Assembly (NCBI GenBank): GCA_026874595.1
Contig: CM049312.1
Span: 69,840,929 to 69,904,928 of the forward strand
Source of the DNA: Sipunculus nudus
Lineage: Eukaryota; Annelida; Sipuncula; Golfingiida; Sipunculidae
Direction: 5' to 3'
DNA: 64,000 nt
In this document: positions 23,411 to 34,213 of the stretch, in pieces
Layout of the letters: each line of letters opens with the position of its first letter
Numbering within the stretch: the first letter of the stretch is position 1
Program-made: the position numbers and the translations under genes
Notes under the pieces: generated by a model
Database searches by the model: none
What the model was told of the DNA's origin: nothing
What the model saw: only the letters and a program-made list of their open reading frames with translations

Positions 23411-26092
23411 GTGGCGTCACCGACATTCAGGTTTCTCTGCAGACATCCAAGCTCATATCTCGGGAATCGTTTGACATATTGTGCCAAAATTTTGCTTGTG
23501 TATAGATCTCACATAGCTCTTCAGATAGGCAAAAATGATGGCGCCACCTGCAGCCATTTATGCACAGCGTCCATCTGTTCATCTACCTTGGGATAAAATC
23601 ACTCATATCTCAGAAGTGGTTTGACTTATCCACCTGAAATTTTGCAGGTTTATACATCCTGGACAGCTTTCTCGAGCTTATGACAGGTGACGCCACCTAC
23701 ATTCACGTTTACTCTGCAGACATACAAGCTCATATCTCGGAACTCGTTTGACCGATTGGGCCAAAATTTTGCATGTGTATAGATCTCACATAGCTCTTCA
23801 GATAGGCAAAAATGATGGCGCCACCTGCAGCCACTTATGCACAGCGTCCATCTGTTCATCTGACTTGGGATAAAATCACTCATATCTCAGCAGTGATTTG
23901 ACTTATCCACCTGAATTTTTGCAGGTTTATACATCCTGGACAGCTTTCTCGAGTTTATGACAGGTGACGCCACCTACATTCACGTTTACTCTGCAGACAT
24001 CCAAGTTCATATCTCGGGAACCGATGGACCGATTAGGCCAAAAGTTTGCATGTATATAGATCTCACATAGCTCTTCATCATAGGCAAAACTGGTGGCGCC
24101 ACCTGCAACCACTTATGCACAGCGACCATCTGTTCAACTGCCTTCGGATAAAATCACTCATCTCAGCAGTGGTTTGACTTATCCACCTGAAATTTTGCAG
24201 GTTTATACATCCTGGACAATTTTCTCGATTTTATGACAGGTGGCGCCACCGACTTTCAGGTTTCTCTGCAGACATCCAAGCTCATATCTCGGGAATCGTT
24301 TGACAGATTGGGCTAAAATTTTGCTTGTGTATAGATCTCACATAGCTCTTAAGATAGGCAAAACTGATGGCGCCACCTGCAACCACTTATGCACAGCGTC
24401 CATCTGTTCATCTGCCTTGGGATAAAATCACTCATATCTCAGAAGTGGTTTGACTTATCCACCTGAAATTTTGCAGGTTTATACATCCTGGACAGCTTTC
24501 TCGAGCTTATGACAGGTGACGCCACCTACATTCACGTTTACTCTGCAGACATCCAATCTCATATCTCGTTAATCGTTTGACCGATTGGGCCTAAATTTTG
24601 CATGTGTATAGATCTCACATAGCTCTTCAGATAGGCAAAATGATGGCGCCACCTGCAGCCACTTATGCACAGCGTCCATCTGTTCATCTGCCTTGGGATA
24701 AAATCACTCATATCTCAGAAGCGGTTTGACTTATCCACCTGAATTTTTGCAGGTTTATACATCCTGGACAGCTCTCTTGATTTTATGACAGGTGGCGCCA
24801 CCTGCATTCTAGTTTATGCAGCAGACATCCAAGCTCATATCTTGGGAACCGTTTGTCCGATTGGGCCAAAATTTTGCTTGTGTATAGGTCTCACATAGCT
24901 CTTCATCATAGGCAAAACTGATGGCGCCACCTGCAACCACTTATGCAGAGCGTCCATCTGTTCAACTGCCTTGGGATAAAATCACTCATCTCAGCAGTGG
25001 TTTGACTTATCCACCTGAAATTTTGCAGGTTTATACATCCTGGACAATTTTCTCGATTTTACGACAGGTGGCGCCACCGACATTCAGGTTTCTCTGCAGA
25101 CATCCAAGCTCATATCTCGGGAATCGTTTGACAGATTGGGCCAAAATTTTGCATGTGTATAGATCTCACATAGCTCTTCAGATAGGCAAAAATGATGGCG
25201 CCACCTGGAGCCACTTATGCACAGCGTCCATCTGTTCATCTGCCTTGGGATAAAATCACTCATATCTCAGCAGTGGTTTGACTTATCCACCTGAATTTTT
25301 GCAGGTTAATACATCCTGGACAGCTTTATCGAGTTTATGACAGGTGACGCCACCTACATTCACGTTTACTCTGCAGACATCCAAGTTCATATCTCGGGAA
25401 CCGATGGACCGATTGGGCCAAAATTTTGCTTGTGTATAGATCTCACATAGCTCTTCATCATAGGCAAAACTGGTGGCGCCACCTGCAACTACTTATGCAC
25501 AGCGTCCATCTGTTCAACTGCCTTGGGATAAAATCACTCATCTCAGCAGTGGTTTGACTTATCCACCTGAAATTTTGCAGGTTTATACATCCTGGACAAT
25601 TTTTTCGATTTTATGACAGGTGGCGCCACTGACATTCAGGTTTCTCTGCAGACATTCAAGCTCATATCTCGGGAATTGTTTGACAGATTGGGCCAAAATT
25701 TTGCTTGTGTATAGATCTCACATAGCTCTTAAGATAGGCAAAACTGATGGCGCCACCTGCAACCACTTATGCACAGCGTCCATCTGTTCATCTGCCTTGG
25801 GATAAAATCACTCATATCTCAGAAGTGGTTTGACTTATGCACCTGAAATTTTGCAAGTTTATACATCCTGGACAGCTTTCTCGAGTTTATGACAGGTGAC
25901 GCCACCTACATTCACGTTTACTCTGCAGACATCCAAGCTCATATCTCGGAAATCGTTTGACCGATTGGGCCAAAATTTTGCATGTGTATAGATCTCGAAT
26001 AGCTCTTCAGATAGGCAAAAATGATGGCGCCACCTGCAGCCATTTATGCACAGCGTCCATCTGTTCATCTGCCTTGGGATAAAATCACTCAT
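23411..26092. repeat. Higher-order repeat block, second copy of 17335-20018
   Basis: Monomer variants recur in the same order at a shift of about 6,076 bp (22 monomers): for example 17574/23650, 17851/23927, 18164/24240 and 18846/24921. Part of the block recurs again at 22160-23331 with a shift of about 3,313 bp (12 monomers) from 18846. Differences are single bases or one-base indels. Confidence 0.85.
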
Positions 26093-28280
26093 ATCTCAGA
26101 AGTGGTTTGACTTATCCACCTGAATTTTTGCAGGTTTATACATCCTGGACAGCTCTCTTGATTTTATGACAGGTGGCGCCACCTGCATTCTAGTTTATGC
26201 AGCAGACATCCAAGCTCATATCTTGGGAACCGTTTGTCAGATTGGGCCAAAACTTTGCTTGTGTATAGATCTCACATAGCTCTTCATCATAGGCAAAACT
26301 GATGGCGCCACCTGCAACCACTTATGCACAGCGTCCATCTGTTCAACTGCCTTGGGATAAAATCACTCATTTCAGCAGTGGTTTGACTTATCCAACTGAA
26401 ATTTTGCAGGTTTATACATCCTGGACAATTTTCTCGATTTTACGACAGGTGGCGCCACCGACATTCAGGTTTCTCTGCAGACATCCAAGCTCATATCTCG
26501 GGAATCGTTTGACAGATTGGGCCAAAATTTTGCTTGTGTATAGATCTCACATAGCTCTTAAAATAGGCAAAACTGATGGCGCCACCTGCAACCACTTATG
26601 CACAGCGTCCATATGTTCATCTGCCTTGGGATAAAATCACTCATATCTCAGAAGTGGTTTGACTTATCCACCTGAAATTTTGCAGGTTTATACATCCTGG
26701 ACAGCTTTCTCGAGTTTATGACAGGTGACGCCACCTACATTCACGTTTACTCTGCAGACATCCAAGCTCATATCTCGGAAATCGTTTGACCGATTGGGCC
26801 AAAATTTTGCATGTCTATAGATCTCACATAGCTCTTCAGATAGGCAAAAATGATGGCGCCACCTGCCACCACTTATGCACAGCGTCCATCTGTTCATCTG
26901 CCTTGGGATAAAATCACTCATATCTCAGAAGTAGTTTGACTTATCCACCTGAATTTTTGCAGGTTTATACATCCTGGACAATTTTTTCGATTTTATGACA
27001 GGTGGCGCCACTGACATTCAGGTTTCTCTGCAGACATTCAAGCTCATATCTCGGGAATTGTTTGACAGATTGGGCCAAAATTTTGCTTGTGTATAGATCT
27101 CACATAGCTCTTAAGATAGGCAAAACTGATGGCGCCACCTGCAACCACTTATGCACAGCGTCCATCTGTTCATCTGCCTTGGGATAAAATCACTCATATC
27201 TCAGAAGTGGTTTGACTTATGCACCTGAAATTTTGCAAGTTTATACATCCTGGACAGCTTTCTCGAGTTTATGACAGGTGACGCCACCTACATTCACGTT
27301 TACTCTGCAGACATCCAAGCTCATATCTCGGAAATCGTTTGACCGATTGGGCCAAAATTTTGCATGTGTATAGATCTCGAATAGCTCTTCAGATAGGCAA
27401 AAATGATGGCGCCACCTGCATCCATTTATGCACAGCGTCCATCTGTTCATCTGCCTTGGGATAAAATCACTCATATCTCAGAAGTGGTTTGACTTATCCA
27501 CCTGAATTTTTGCAGGTTTATACATCCTGGACAGCTCTCTTGATTTTATGACAGGTGGCGCCACCTGCATTCTAGTTTATGCAGCAGACATCCAAGCTCA
27601 TATCTTGGGAACCGTTTGTCAGATTGGGCCAAAACTTTGCTTGTGTATAGATCTCACATAGCTCTTCATCATAGGCAAAACTGATGGCGCCACCTGCAAC
27701 CACTTATGCACAGCGTCCATCTGTTCAACTGCCTTGGGATAAAATCACTCATTTCAGCAGTGGTTTGACTTATCCAACTGAAATTTTGCAGGTTTATACA
27801 TCCTGGACAATTTTCTCGATTTTACGACAGGTGGCGCCACCGACATTCAGGTTTCTCTGCAGACATCCAAGCTCATATCTCGGGAATCGTTTGACAGATT
27901 GGGCCAAAATTTTGCTTGTGTATAGATCTCACATAGCTCTTAAAATAGGCAAAACTGATGGCGCCACCTGCAACCACTTATGCACAGCGTCCATATGTTC
28001 ATCTGCCTTGGGATAAAATCACTCATATCTCAGAAGTGGTTTGACTTATCCACCTGAAATTTTGCAGGTTTATACATCCTGGACAGCTTTCTCGAGTTTA
28101 TGACAGGTGACGCCACCTACATTCACGTTTACTCTGCAGACATCCAAGCTCATATCTCGGAAATCGTTTGACCGATTGGGCCAAAATTTTGCATGTCTAT
28201 AGATCTCACATAGCTCTTCAGATAGGCAAAACTGATGGCGCAACCTGCAACCCCTTCTGCACAGCGTCCATCTGTTCATC
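25620..28280. repeat. Five-monomer higher-order repeat, two tandem copies of about 1,382 bp
   Basis: 25620-27001 and 27002-28280 carry the same series of monomer variants (25620/27002, 25859/27241, 26302/27684), all shifted by 1,382 bp and nearly identical. The second copy diverges in its last monomer near 28230-28260. Confidence 0.85.
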
Positions 28281-29258
28281 TGCCTTGGGATAAAATCACA
28301 TATCTCAGAAGTGGTTTGACTTATCCACCTGAATTTTTGCAGGTTTATACATCCTGGACAGCTTTATCGAGTTTATGACAGGTGACGCCACCTACATTCA
28401 CGTTTATTCTGCAGACATCCAAGTTCATATCTCGGGAACCGATGGAGCTATTGGGCCAAAATTTTGCTTGTGTATAGATCTCACATAGCTCTTCATCATA
28501 GGCAAAACTGGTGGCGCCACCTGCAACCACTTATGCACAGCGTCCATCTGTTCAACTGCCTTGGGATAAAATCACATATCTCAGAAGTGGTTTGACTTAT
28601 CCACCTGAAATTTTGCAGGTTTATACATCCTGGACAGCTTTCTCGAGTTTATGACAGGTGACGCCACCTACATTCACGTTTACTCTGCAGACATCCAAGC
28701 TCATATCTAGGAAATCGTTTGACCGATTGGGCCAAAATTTTGCATGTGTATAGATCTCACATAGCTCTTCAGAAAGGCAAAAATGATGGCGCCACCTGCA
28801 ACCACTTATGCACAGCGTCCATCTGTTCATCTGCCTTGGGATAAAATCACTCATATCTCGGAAGTGGTTTGACTTATCCACCTGAATTTTTGCAGGTTTA
28901 TACATCCTGGACAGCTTTCTCGAGTTTATGACAGGTGACGCCACCTACATTCACGTTTACTCTGCAGACATCCAAGTTCATATCTCGGGAACCGATGGAC
29001 CGATTGGGCCAAAATTTTGCTTGTGTATAGATCTCACATATCTCTTCATCATAGGCAAAACTGGTGGCGCCTCCTGCAACCACTTATGCACAGCGTCCAT
29101 CTGTTCAACTGCCTTGGGATAAAATCACTCATCTCAGCAGTGGTTTGACTTATCCACCTGAAATTTTGCAGGTTTATACATCCTGGACAATTTTCTCGAT
29201 TTTATGACGGGTGGCACCACCTACATTCACGTTTACGCTGCAGACATCCATGCTAATA

Positions 29259-29579
29259 TGCAACACCTCACTCTTTTCCCCTTGCCACATAATCCATGCC
29301 TCACTTCACCCGTCCCACTCTGATATCTGCGGATACACATAGTCGCTTGTCGACTACCCATATTCTAGTTTTAAAATGTCCTAGTCTGAAACTTGCAGGT
29401 CCGAAACGTCCATTTTGCTGAAATCATAAATGACTAATTAATATTAGGTAGATATGCTGGACTTAAGAGGATCAATATTAAATTTTAAAAATAAACCTCC
29501 ATTCATACTCCTAAACTTTGCACAGGTTCATATTAGGCCTGTAGGCCTTGTTTATCGATATTGGTGTAACCAAATAGTT
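29259..29579. other. Right flank of the satellite, no gene seen
   Basis: A CT-rich segment ends the repeat similarity and runs to ATTCTAGTTTTAAAA near 29370, a candidate right end of the satellite-bearing element. The remainder to 29579 is unassigned. Confidence 0.4.
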
Positions 29580-30026
29580 TATGGACAGTAACTCGATCTG
29601 TTTTTGGATAGACCGTTTGGCTTCAAACTTATTATATTAATGCACCACCACGAAAGTAACAAAGATTTTGATATAGGTGTCCTGAGGTCAAAGTGAAGAT
29701 CACAGGACCCACATCTTTAAAAAAATGCAGATGCACTGCAAATCAAACTTTTCATCCGAAAACTTCCATCTTTCACACATGCATGGTTTACTGCCCAAAG
29801 GGGAAGAAATGTGTAGATATCGACGTTACCTGGTCAGAGTTTAAGGTCACTGGATCCCCTTTAAAAGATTGTTATGATAATCTAAATGCTGCAAGGTCAA
29901 GGATAGTAAGTTCTCAGCTTATTGGGTCCTAGGGTTAAGGTCGCCGGACCCACATTTTGGAAAAGCTCAAAAAAAATATTCTTGTAAACAAATTCGACTG
30001 AGCGTCGAGAACATCGGTCCCTAGTT
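29580..30026 (+). mobile_element. 3' end of an AGGTCA-core element
   Basis: Contains GAGGTCAAAGTGAAGATCAC, GCTGCAAGGTCAAGG and a terminal GACTGAGCGTCGAGAACAT CGGTCCCTAG block matching the 3' module of 34214-36169. It is 5' truncated or interrupted. Confidence 0.55.
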
Positions 30027-30118
30027 ACTAAAACTTTCAATGTTGATTTATTTTAGAGAACAGGTATTTAGACAATAATCAAATGTATATGAGCAAAACA
30101 TTATTTATATGGAGCTGT

Positions 30119-30681
30119 ATAGAATCAATGATCCAGATCTGCAAAGAAAAGATGAAAAATTGCACATCATACAGCCAGAACTGCATGAAAAAACGCCAAA
30201 AAAAAAAAAATATCAAACAGCAAGAACTGCAAAGAAAACGCAGAAAATTACATATCATAAAGCCATAACTGCATAGAAAACGCAGAAAATAATATATCGA
30301 AAAAACATAGCTGCAGAGAAAACTTGAAAAATAATTAATATTACTTACAGCTATCGCTGCAGAGAAAACATGAAATATATCATATTCGGTGCAGCGCTGC
30401 AGATAGAAAATGCAATATAATATATCATACAGCCAACGCTACTAAGACAACGTGAAAATTAATATATTATACAGTCAGTATCATACAGTACACGAAAAAA
30501 ATGACATCATACAGTCAGAACTGCATAGAAACAAGATAAATATTAAATAATATATCGAACAGCCAGCGCTGGAGAAAACATGAAAAATAATACACCATAA
30601 CGCCAGAGCTGCAGAAAAAAATACAACCAGCGCTTCAGAGAATTATTCAGCCAGCGCTGCAGAGAAACGTGAAAATTAATT
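30119..30681. repeat. 41-bp satellite, degenerate part
   Basis: Diverged units with CATACAGCCAGAACTGCA and GAGAAAACGTGAAAAT cores, irregular spacing and variable length. Similarity to the homogeneous part at 31110 rises toward 30681. Confidence 0.75.
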
Positions 30682-31109
30682 TTGTGGTTCGCTTTTTGTT
30701 TCTCGAGGTTTTCATATTTGCGATATTCGTTACAGGAGAAATATTCCGAATATGAAATCTTTGGGTACAATAGGTCCCGTCGTGGAAATCAAGTTTAAAG
30801 GTAAAACATTGGTTGTATAAATAATATGTTAAATAATAATAATATGCACGAAATATACTGTTATAAATTTTATCTGATCTATCAAATTATCTGCAATTAA
30901 TGATGAATAAATTCAACTCGTTCGATGTTCCCCGTTCAATCAGTAAGATCAACGAGCAAATTATTTGATATACTTAATTTATATTTCGATGGTTTACTAT
31001 AGGTATATATTTTTTATATGGTGGGATCACGAAAACTGAACCTTTCACGAAACACGGAACAGTCAGAAATCTCATAAATTTAAACCCGCAGTTATGAAGC
31101 CAACCACAG
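30682..31109. mobile_element. MITE inserted into the 41-bp satellite
   Basis: Left end TTGTGGTTCGCTTTTTGTTT CTCGAGG; the right end complement is CTGTGGTTGGCTTCATAACT. These ends match the MITE at 40627-41043. The satellite runs up to both sides. No coding capacity. Confidence 0.6.
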
Positions 31110-31830
31110 CGGCGCTGCAGAGAAACGGAATAATTAATATATCATACAGCGAGCGCTGCAGAGAAACGGAATATTTAATATATCATACAGCGGGCGCTGC
31201 AGAAAAAACGGAAAAATTAATATATCATACAGCGAGCGCTGCAGAGAAACGTGAAAATTAATATATCATACAGCGAGCGCTGCAGAGAAACGTGAAAATT
31301 AATATATCATACAGCGAACGCTGCAGAGAAAAGTAAAAAATTAAAATGTCATACAGCGAGCGCTGCAGAGAAACGTGAAAATTAATACGTCATACGGCGA
31401 GCGCTGCAGAGAAACGTGAAAATTAATACGTCATACGGCGAGCGCTGAAGAGAAACGTGAAAATTAATACGTCATACGGCGAGCGCTGCAGAGAAACGTG
31501 AGAATTAATACGTCATACGGCGAGCGCTGCAGAGAAACGTGAAAATTAATACGTCATACAGCGAGCGCTGCAGAGAAACGTGAAAATTAATACGTCATAC
31601 AGCGAGCGCTGCAGAGAAACGTGAAAATTAATACGTCATACAGCGAGCGCTGCAGAGAAACGTGAAAATTAATACATCATACAGCGAGCGCTGCAGAGAA
31701 ACGTGAAAATTAATACATCATACAGCGAGCGCTGCAGAGAAACGTGAAAATTAATATATCATACAGCGAGCGCTGCAGAGAAACGTGAAAATTAATATAT
31801 CATACATCGTGCGCTGTAGAGAAAAACATT
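31110..31830. repeat. 41-bp satellite, homogeneous part
   Basis: About 17 units with the core GCGAGCGCTGCAGAGAAACG followed by TGAAAATTAATACGTCATACA. Period 41 bp (for example 31561 and 31602). The last unit degenerates near 31810. Confidence 0.95.
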
Positions 31831-32423
31831 GAGAATAATTTAAAACTAGAAAATAATGTATCATTCGGCCAGAGCATTTGAGGTTTATATACGGTCGAAA
31901 TTGAGCGACAAATTGCGGAATTGGGATTATCCATGGGTACTAGTATTCTGATGTTTTTTCTCTGTTCAGAAACTGGTTATTATTACACGACCCAAAAAAT
32001 ATAAAAAGAAGACTTTGATATCCAAACGAAAACATACATACAGGACTCGGGGAAATTCTTACAGTATATACGCAAAAGAACATTTATTCTTTCATTTATA
32101 TAGGTTTTCGGCTTTTATCTTTGCCATCGGTGCAGTCTGTGGTCCAAATATTAATCACCAAGCTTTGGGCTCAACATGTGAGTTTGGAAATAAAGCGACA
32201 CTGAGAAACAGCATGGACTGAAAGAACTAAGAAAATATTCCCCAGAAAGTTTTTATTCCATTAACATTTATGAATGAATGTAAAAGAGTATACTCGTCTT
32301 GTACTCGCGGATATATGCTGTAAATATTTTAATGTCACAAAGTTTGGTACAACATACAAGGTCCAACTGTAACGTACGGTGTTAGCCATAAACAACTCTG
32401 GCGCATCCGTTCAGGTAATCATA
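31831..32423. other. No gene seen
   Basis: Open frames (for example 32015-32221) lack recognisable features. Confidence 0.4.
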
Positions 32424-32425
32424 TA

Positions 32426-33412
32426 CAGTAGAACGCCTGCTAACGGCCACGCCTCAATTACGGTCAATACGTCTATAACGGTCAGATTTTCCGGTCCCGA
32501 ATTTTCGACCGTTATATTTCATAATCATTATTGTGTCAATTACGGTCACTCCTCTATTCCGTATTACGGCCAGGCCTCTCGGTCCCGCAGGCCGGGAAAC
32601 GCCTCAATTACGGTCAGGGGCAGTGACTCCGTGACATGAGCTCAACAAATCGAGCGGCCACTTCTGACCTCAATATCATTACACAAGTGTCCGCTCTCAC
32701 ATATTCCTCTCTGTTAATGAGTGCCTGGATAAAGGTAACCACTCGACCGTGACTGAGTTGTTTGAAACGTAGCCAGCTTCGTACTACCCCACTCAGCCGC
32801 ATTAGTATGCACAGTAGTAAGGCATATGTTCCAACCTGCGTGTATCTTTGGGAATCAGTCGTGCGAGCCGGATCTTAATCAGAGTGATTGTCATTTCATT
32901 AACGTCTGACAACCAGCGGGTCCCGATGATTATGTCATCAGAAAAAACGTTAGGCTGACTGTGCATCTTTAAACTTTCTCCAAAATCCTTGTGAACACGT
33001 ACATCAAACGAAAACAGTGCGGCAAACATCGCAAAATTATGAATGCAAAATAAATATTGTTACATGTATAAAATGTTACGCATATTCTGTCCCAATCACT
33101 TTGACCATTATGGCGACCAAGAAAGACATGAACTTGCTCTCAAAGAAAAGGTAGATCTGATCAGGAAGAGTGACGGAAAAAGCAGCCGACAGCTAGCAGA
33201 AATATTTTTATTTTTTTTATTGATAACAGTAGTTATACTAATACTATGTATAAACGTTTATTTTGTTGATCGTAAAAAAGATTTGAACTTGGTTTCGTGT
33301 TACATTTTAACCCCCCCCCCCTATCTTGGTCAAGTCCTGTATAACAGCCACTCCTGTATTAAGGCCACTTTCTTCCAGTCCCGATGGTGACCGTAATACA
33401 GGCGTTCTACTG
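32426..33412. mobile_element. pogo/Tigger-like DNA transposon, internally deleted
   Basis: Perfect inverted ends CAGTAGAACGCCTG at 32426 and CAGGCGTTCTACTG at 33399-33412, flanked by TA on both sides, as known for the Tc1/mariner-pogo group. Subterminal ATTACGGTCA repeats are present on the left and related GGCCACTTTC sequence on the right. Only a fragment of the transposase N-terminus remains (33110-33207). Confidence 0.8.
33110..33207 (+). pseudogene. Remnant of a pogo-type transposase, CENP-B-like N-terminal helix-turn-helix
   Basis: An ATG at 33110 opens ATGGCGACCAAGAA. After a frameshift the frame of the longer open stretch continues with RHELALKEKVDLIRKSDG and KSSRQLAE, the pattern of the N-terminal DNA-binding helix-turn-helix of pogo/Tigger transposases (positively charged start, then a KxxLIRxSDGKSxRQLA-like helix pair). 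Beyond that the frame becomes hydrophobic noise, so the catalytic DDE domain has been lost. Position inside the TA-flanked inverted repeats supports the identity. The peptide is short, so the assignment rests on pattern and context together. Confidence 0.55.
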
Positions 33413-33732
33413 TATATAGTGTTCACATATAAGCCTAGACGTGTGTTTACATATATAATCATGCTTCCCGGGAACTACATCAAAAAGTGTGGTAGATAAT
33501 GATTATAAATTATCAGATCAATAATCAAGGAGATTTAATAACATGGAGTAAGCACTGGGATCTTTATGTCCAGTTTCAAAGGGACATGCGTGGCAGGCCC
33601 CGAGGTTTTATTGCTGCTGCTTATGGTGCACGCGGGGGATGCCCATTGTACTCGCGGTCTGTTGTTATCGCGACACCTGGTAAAATTCAGACAGTACAAT
33701 TGCTGCGTCCGATTTCCGCTCGGCTGCTTTAA

Positions 33733-33806
33733 CCAATAAGATAAGACAGATCCCCAACCCCTCTGTTTATTTGCCTACGTTTATAGGAACCAGCGAAGTG
33801 ACGTCA
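33733..33806. promoter_or_regulatory. Promoter-like cluster: CCAAT box and full CRE
   Basis: CCAAT at 33733-33737 and the palindrome TGACGTCA at 33799-33806 lie in a locally GC-richer segment (33590-33850). No transcript start or downstream gene could be identified, so this is a weak call. Confidence 0.2.
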
Positions 33807-33933
33807 CGGTTGTTGAAGATCTGTCGTAGCGGAGTGGATAAAGCAAATGACAAGAAATCGGAAATTCCCAACCGACTTTTCTGTGTACTCTAGTCCAATA
33901 CCTATATATAATGATCCAGCATGGCTATAAATA

Positions 33934-34088
<155 letters not shown>

Positions 34089-34213
34089 CCCCTCCCCCGA
34101 AAAAAATAGCTTCACAATTTAAAAATGTCCGCAAACCATATATTTGCGCCCCCTGTTCTCCTCAAACGTCTGGATCCGCCACTGTAAATTAATACAAATG
34201 AATGGCTTTATGA

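Larger units (their letters stand above)
16505..29258. repeat. 276-bp satellite array, about 46 monomers
   Basis: Monomers repeat every 275-277 bp. Marker blocks are TATACATCCTGGACA, GACAGGTGGCGCCACC, GACATCCAAGCTCATATCTC, TAGATCTCACATAGCTCTTC and TGCCTTGGGATAAAATCAC. Each monomer has two related halves of about 150 and 127 bp: CTCATATCTC occurs at 24281, 24431 and 24558, each followed by GTTTGAC, AAATTTTGC and GGCGCCACC blocks. The edge monomers near 16.5-16.9 kb and 29.2 kb are more diverged than the interior. The 61-110 codon frames seen in every monomer on both strands are by-products of the repeat and are not called as genes. Confidence 0.97.

Noticed and set aside
16778-29122. Dozens of 61-110 codon frames on both strands with near-identical peptides
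   Set aside because: They recur once per 276-bp satellite monomer, vary with it, break by one-base indels and have no gene structure. They are by-products of the repeat.
30119-31830. CRISPR-like array at the 41-bp repeats
   Set aside because: Units are directly adjacent with no unique spacers and lie in a eukaryotic, transposon-rich setting; this is a satellite.
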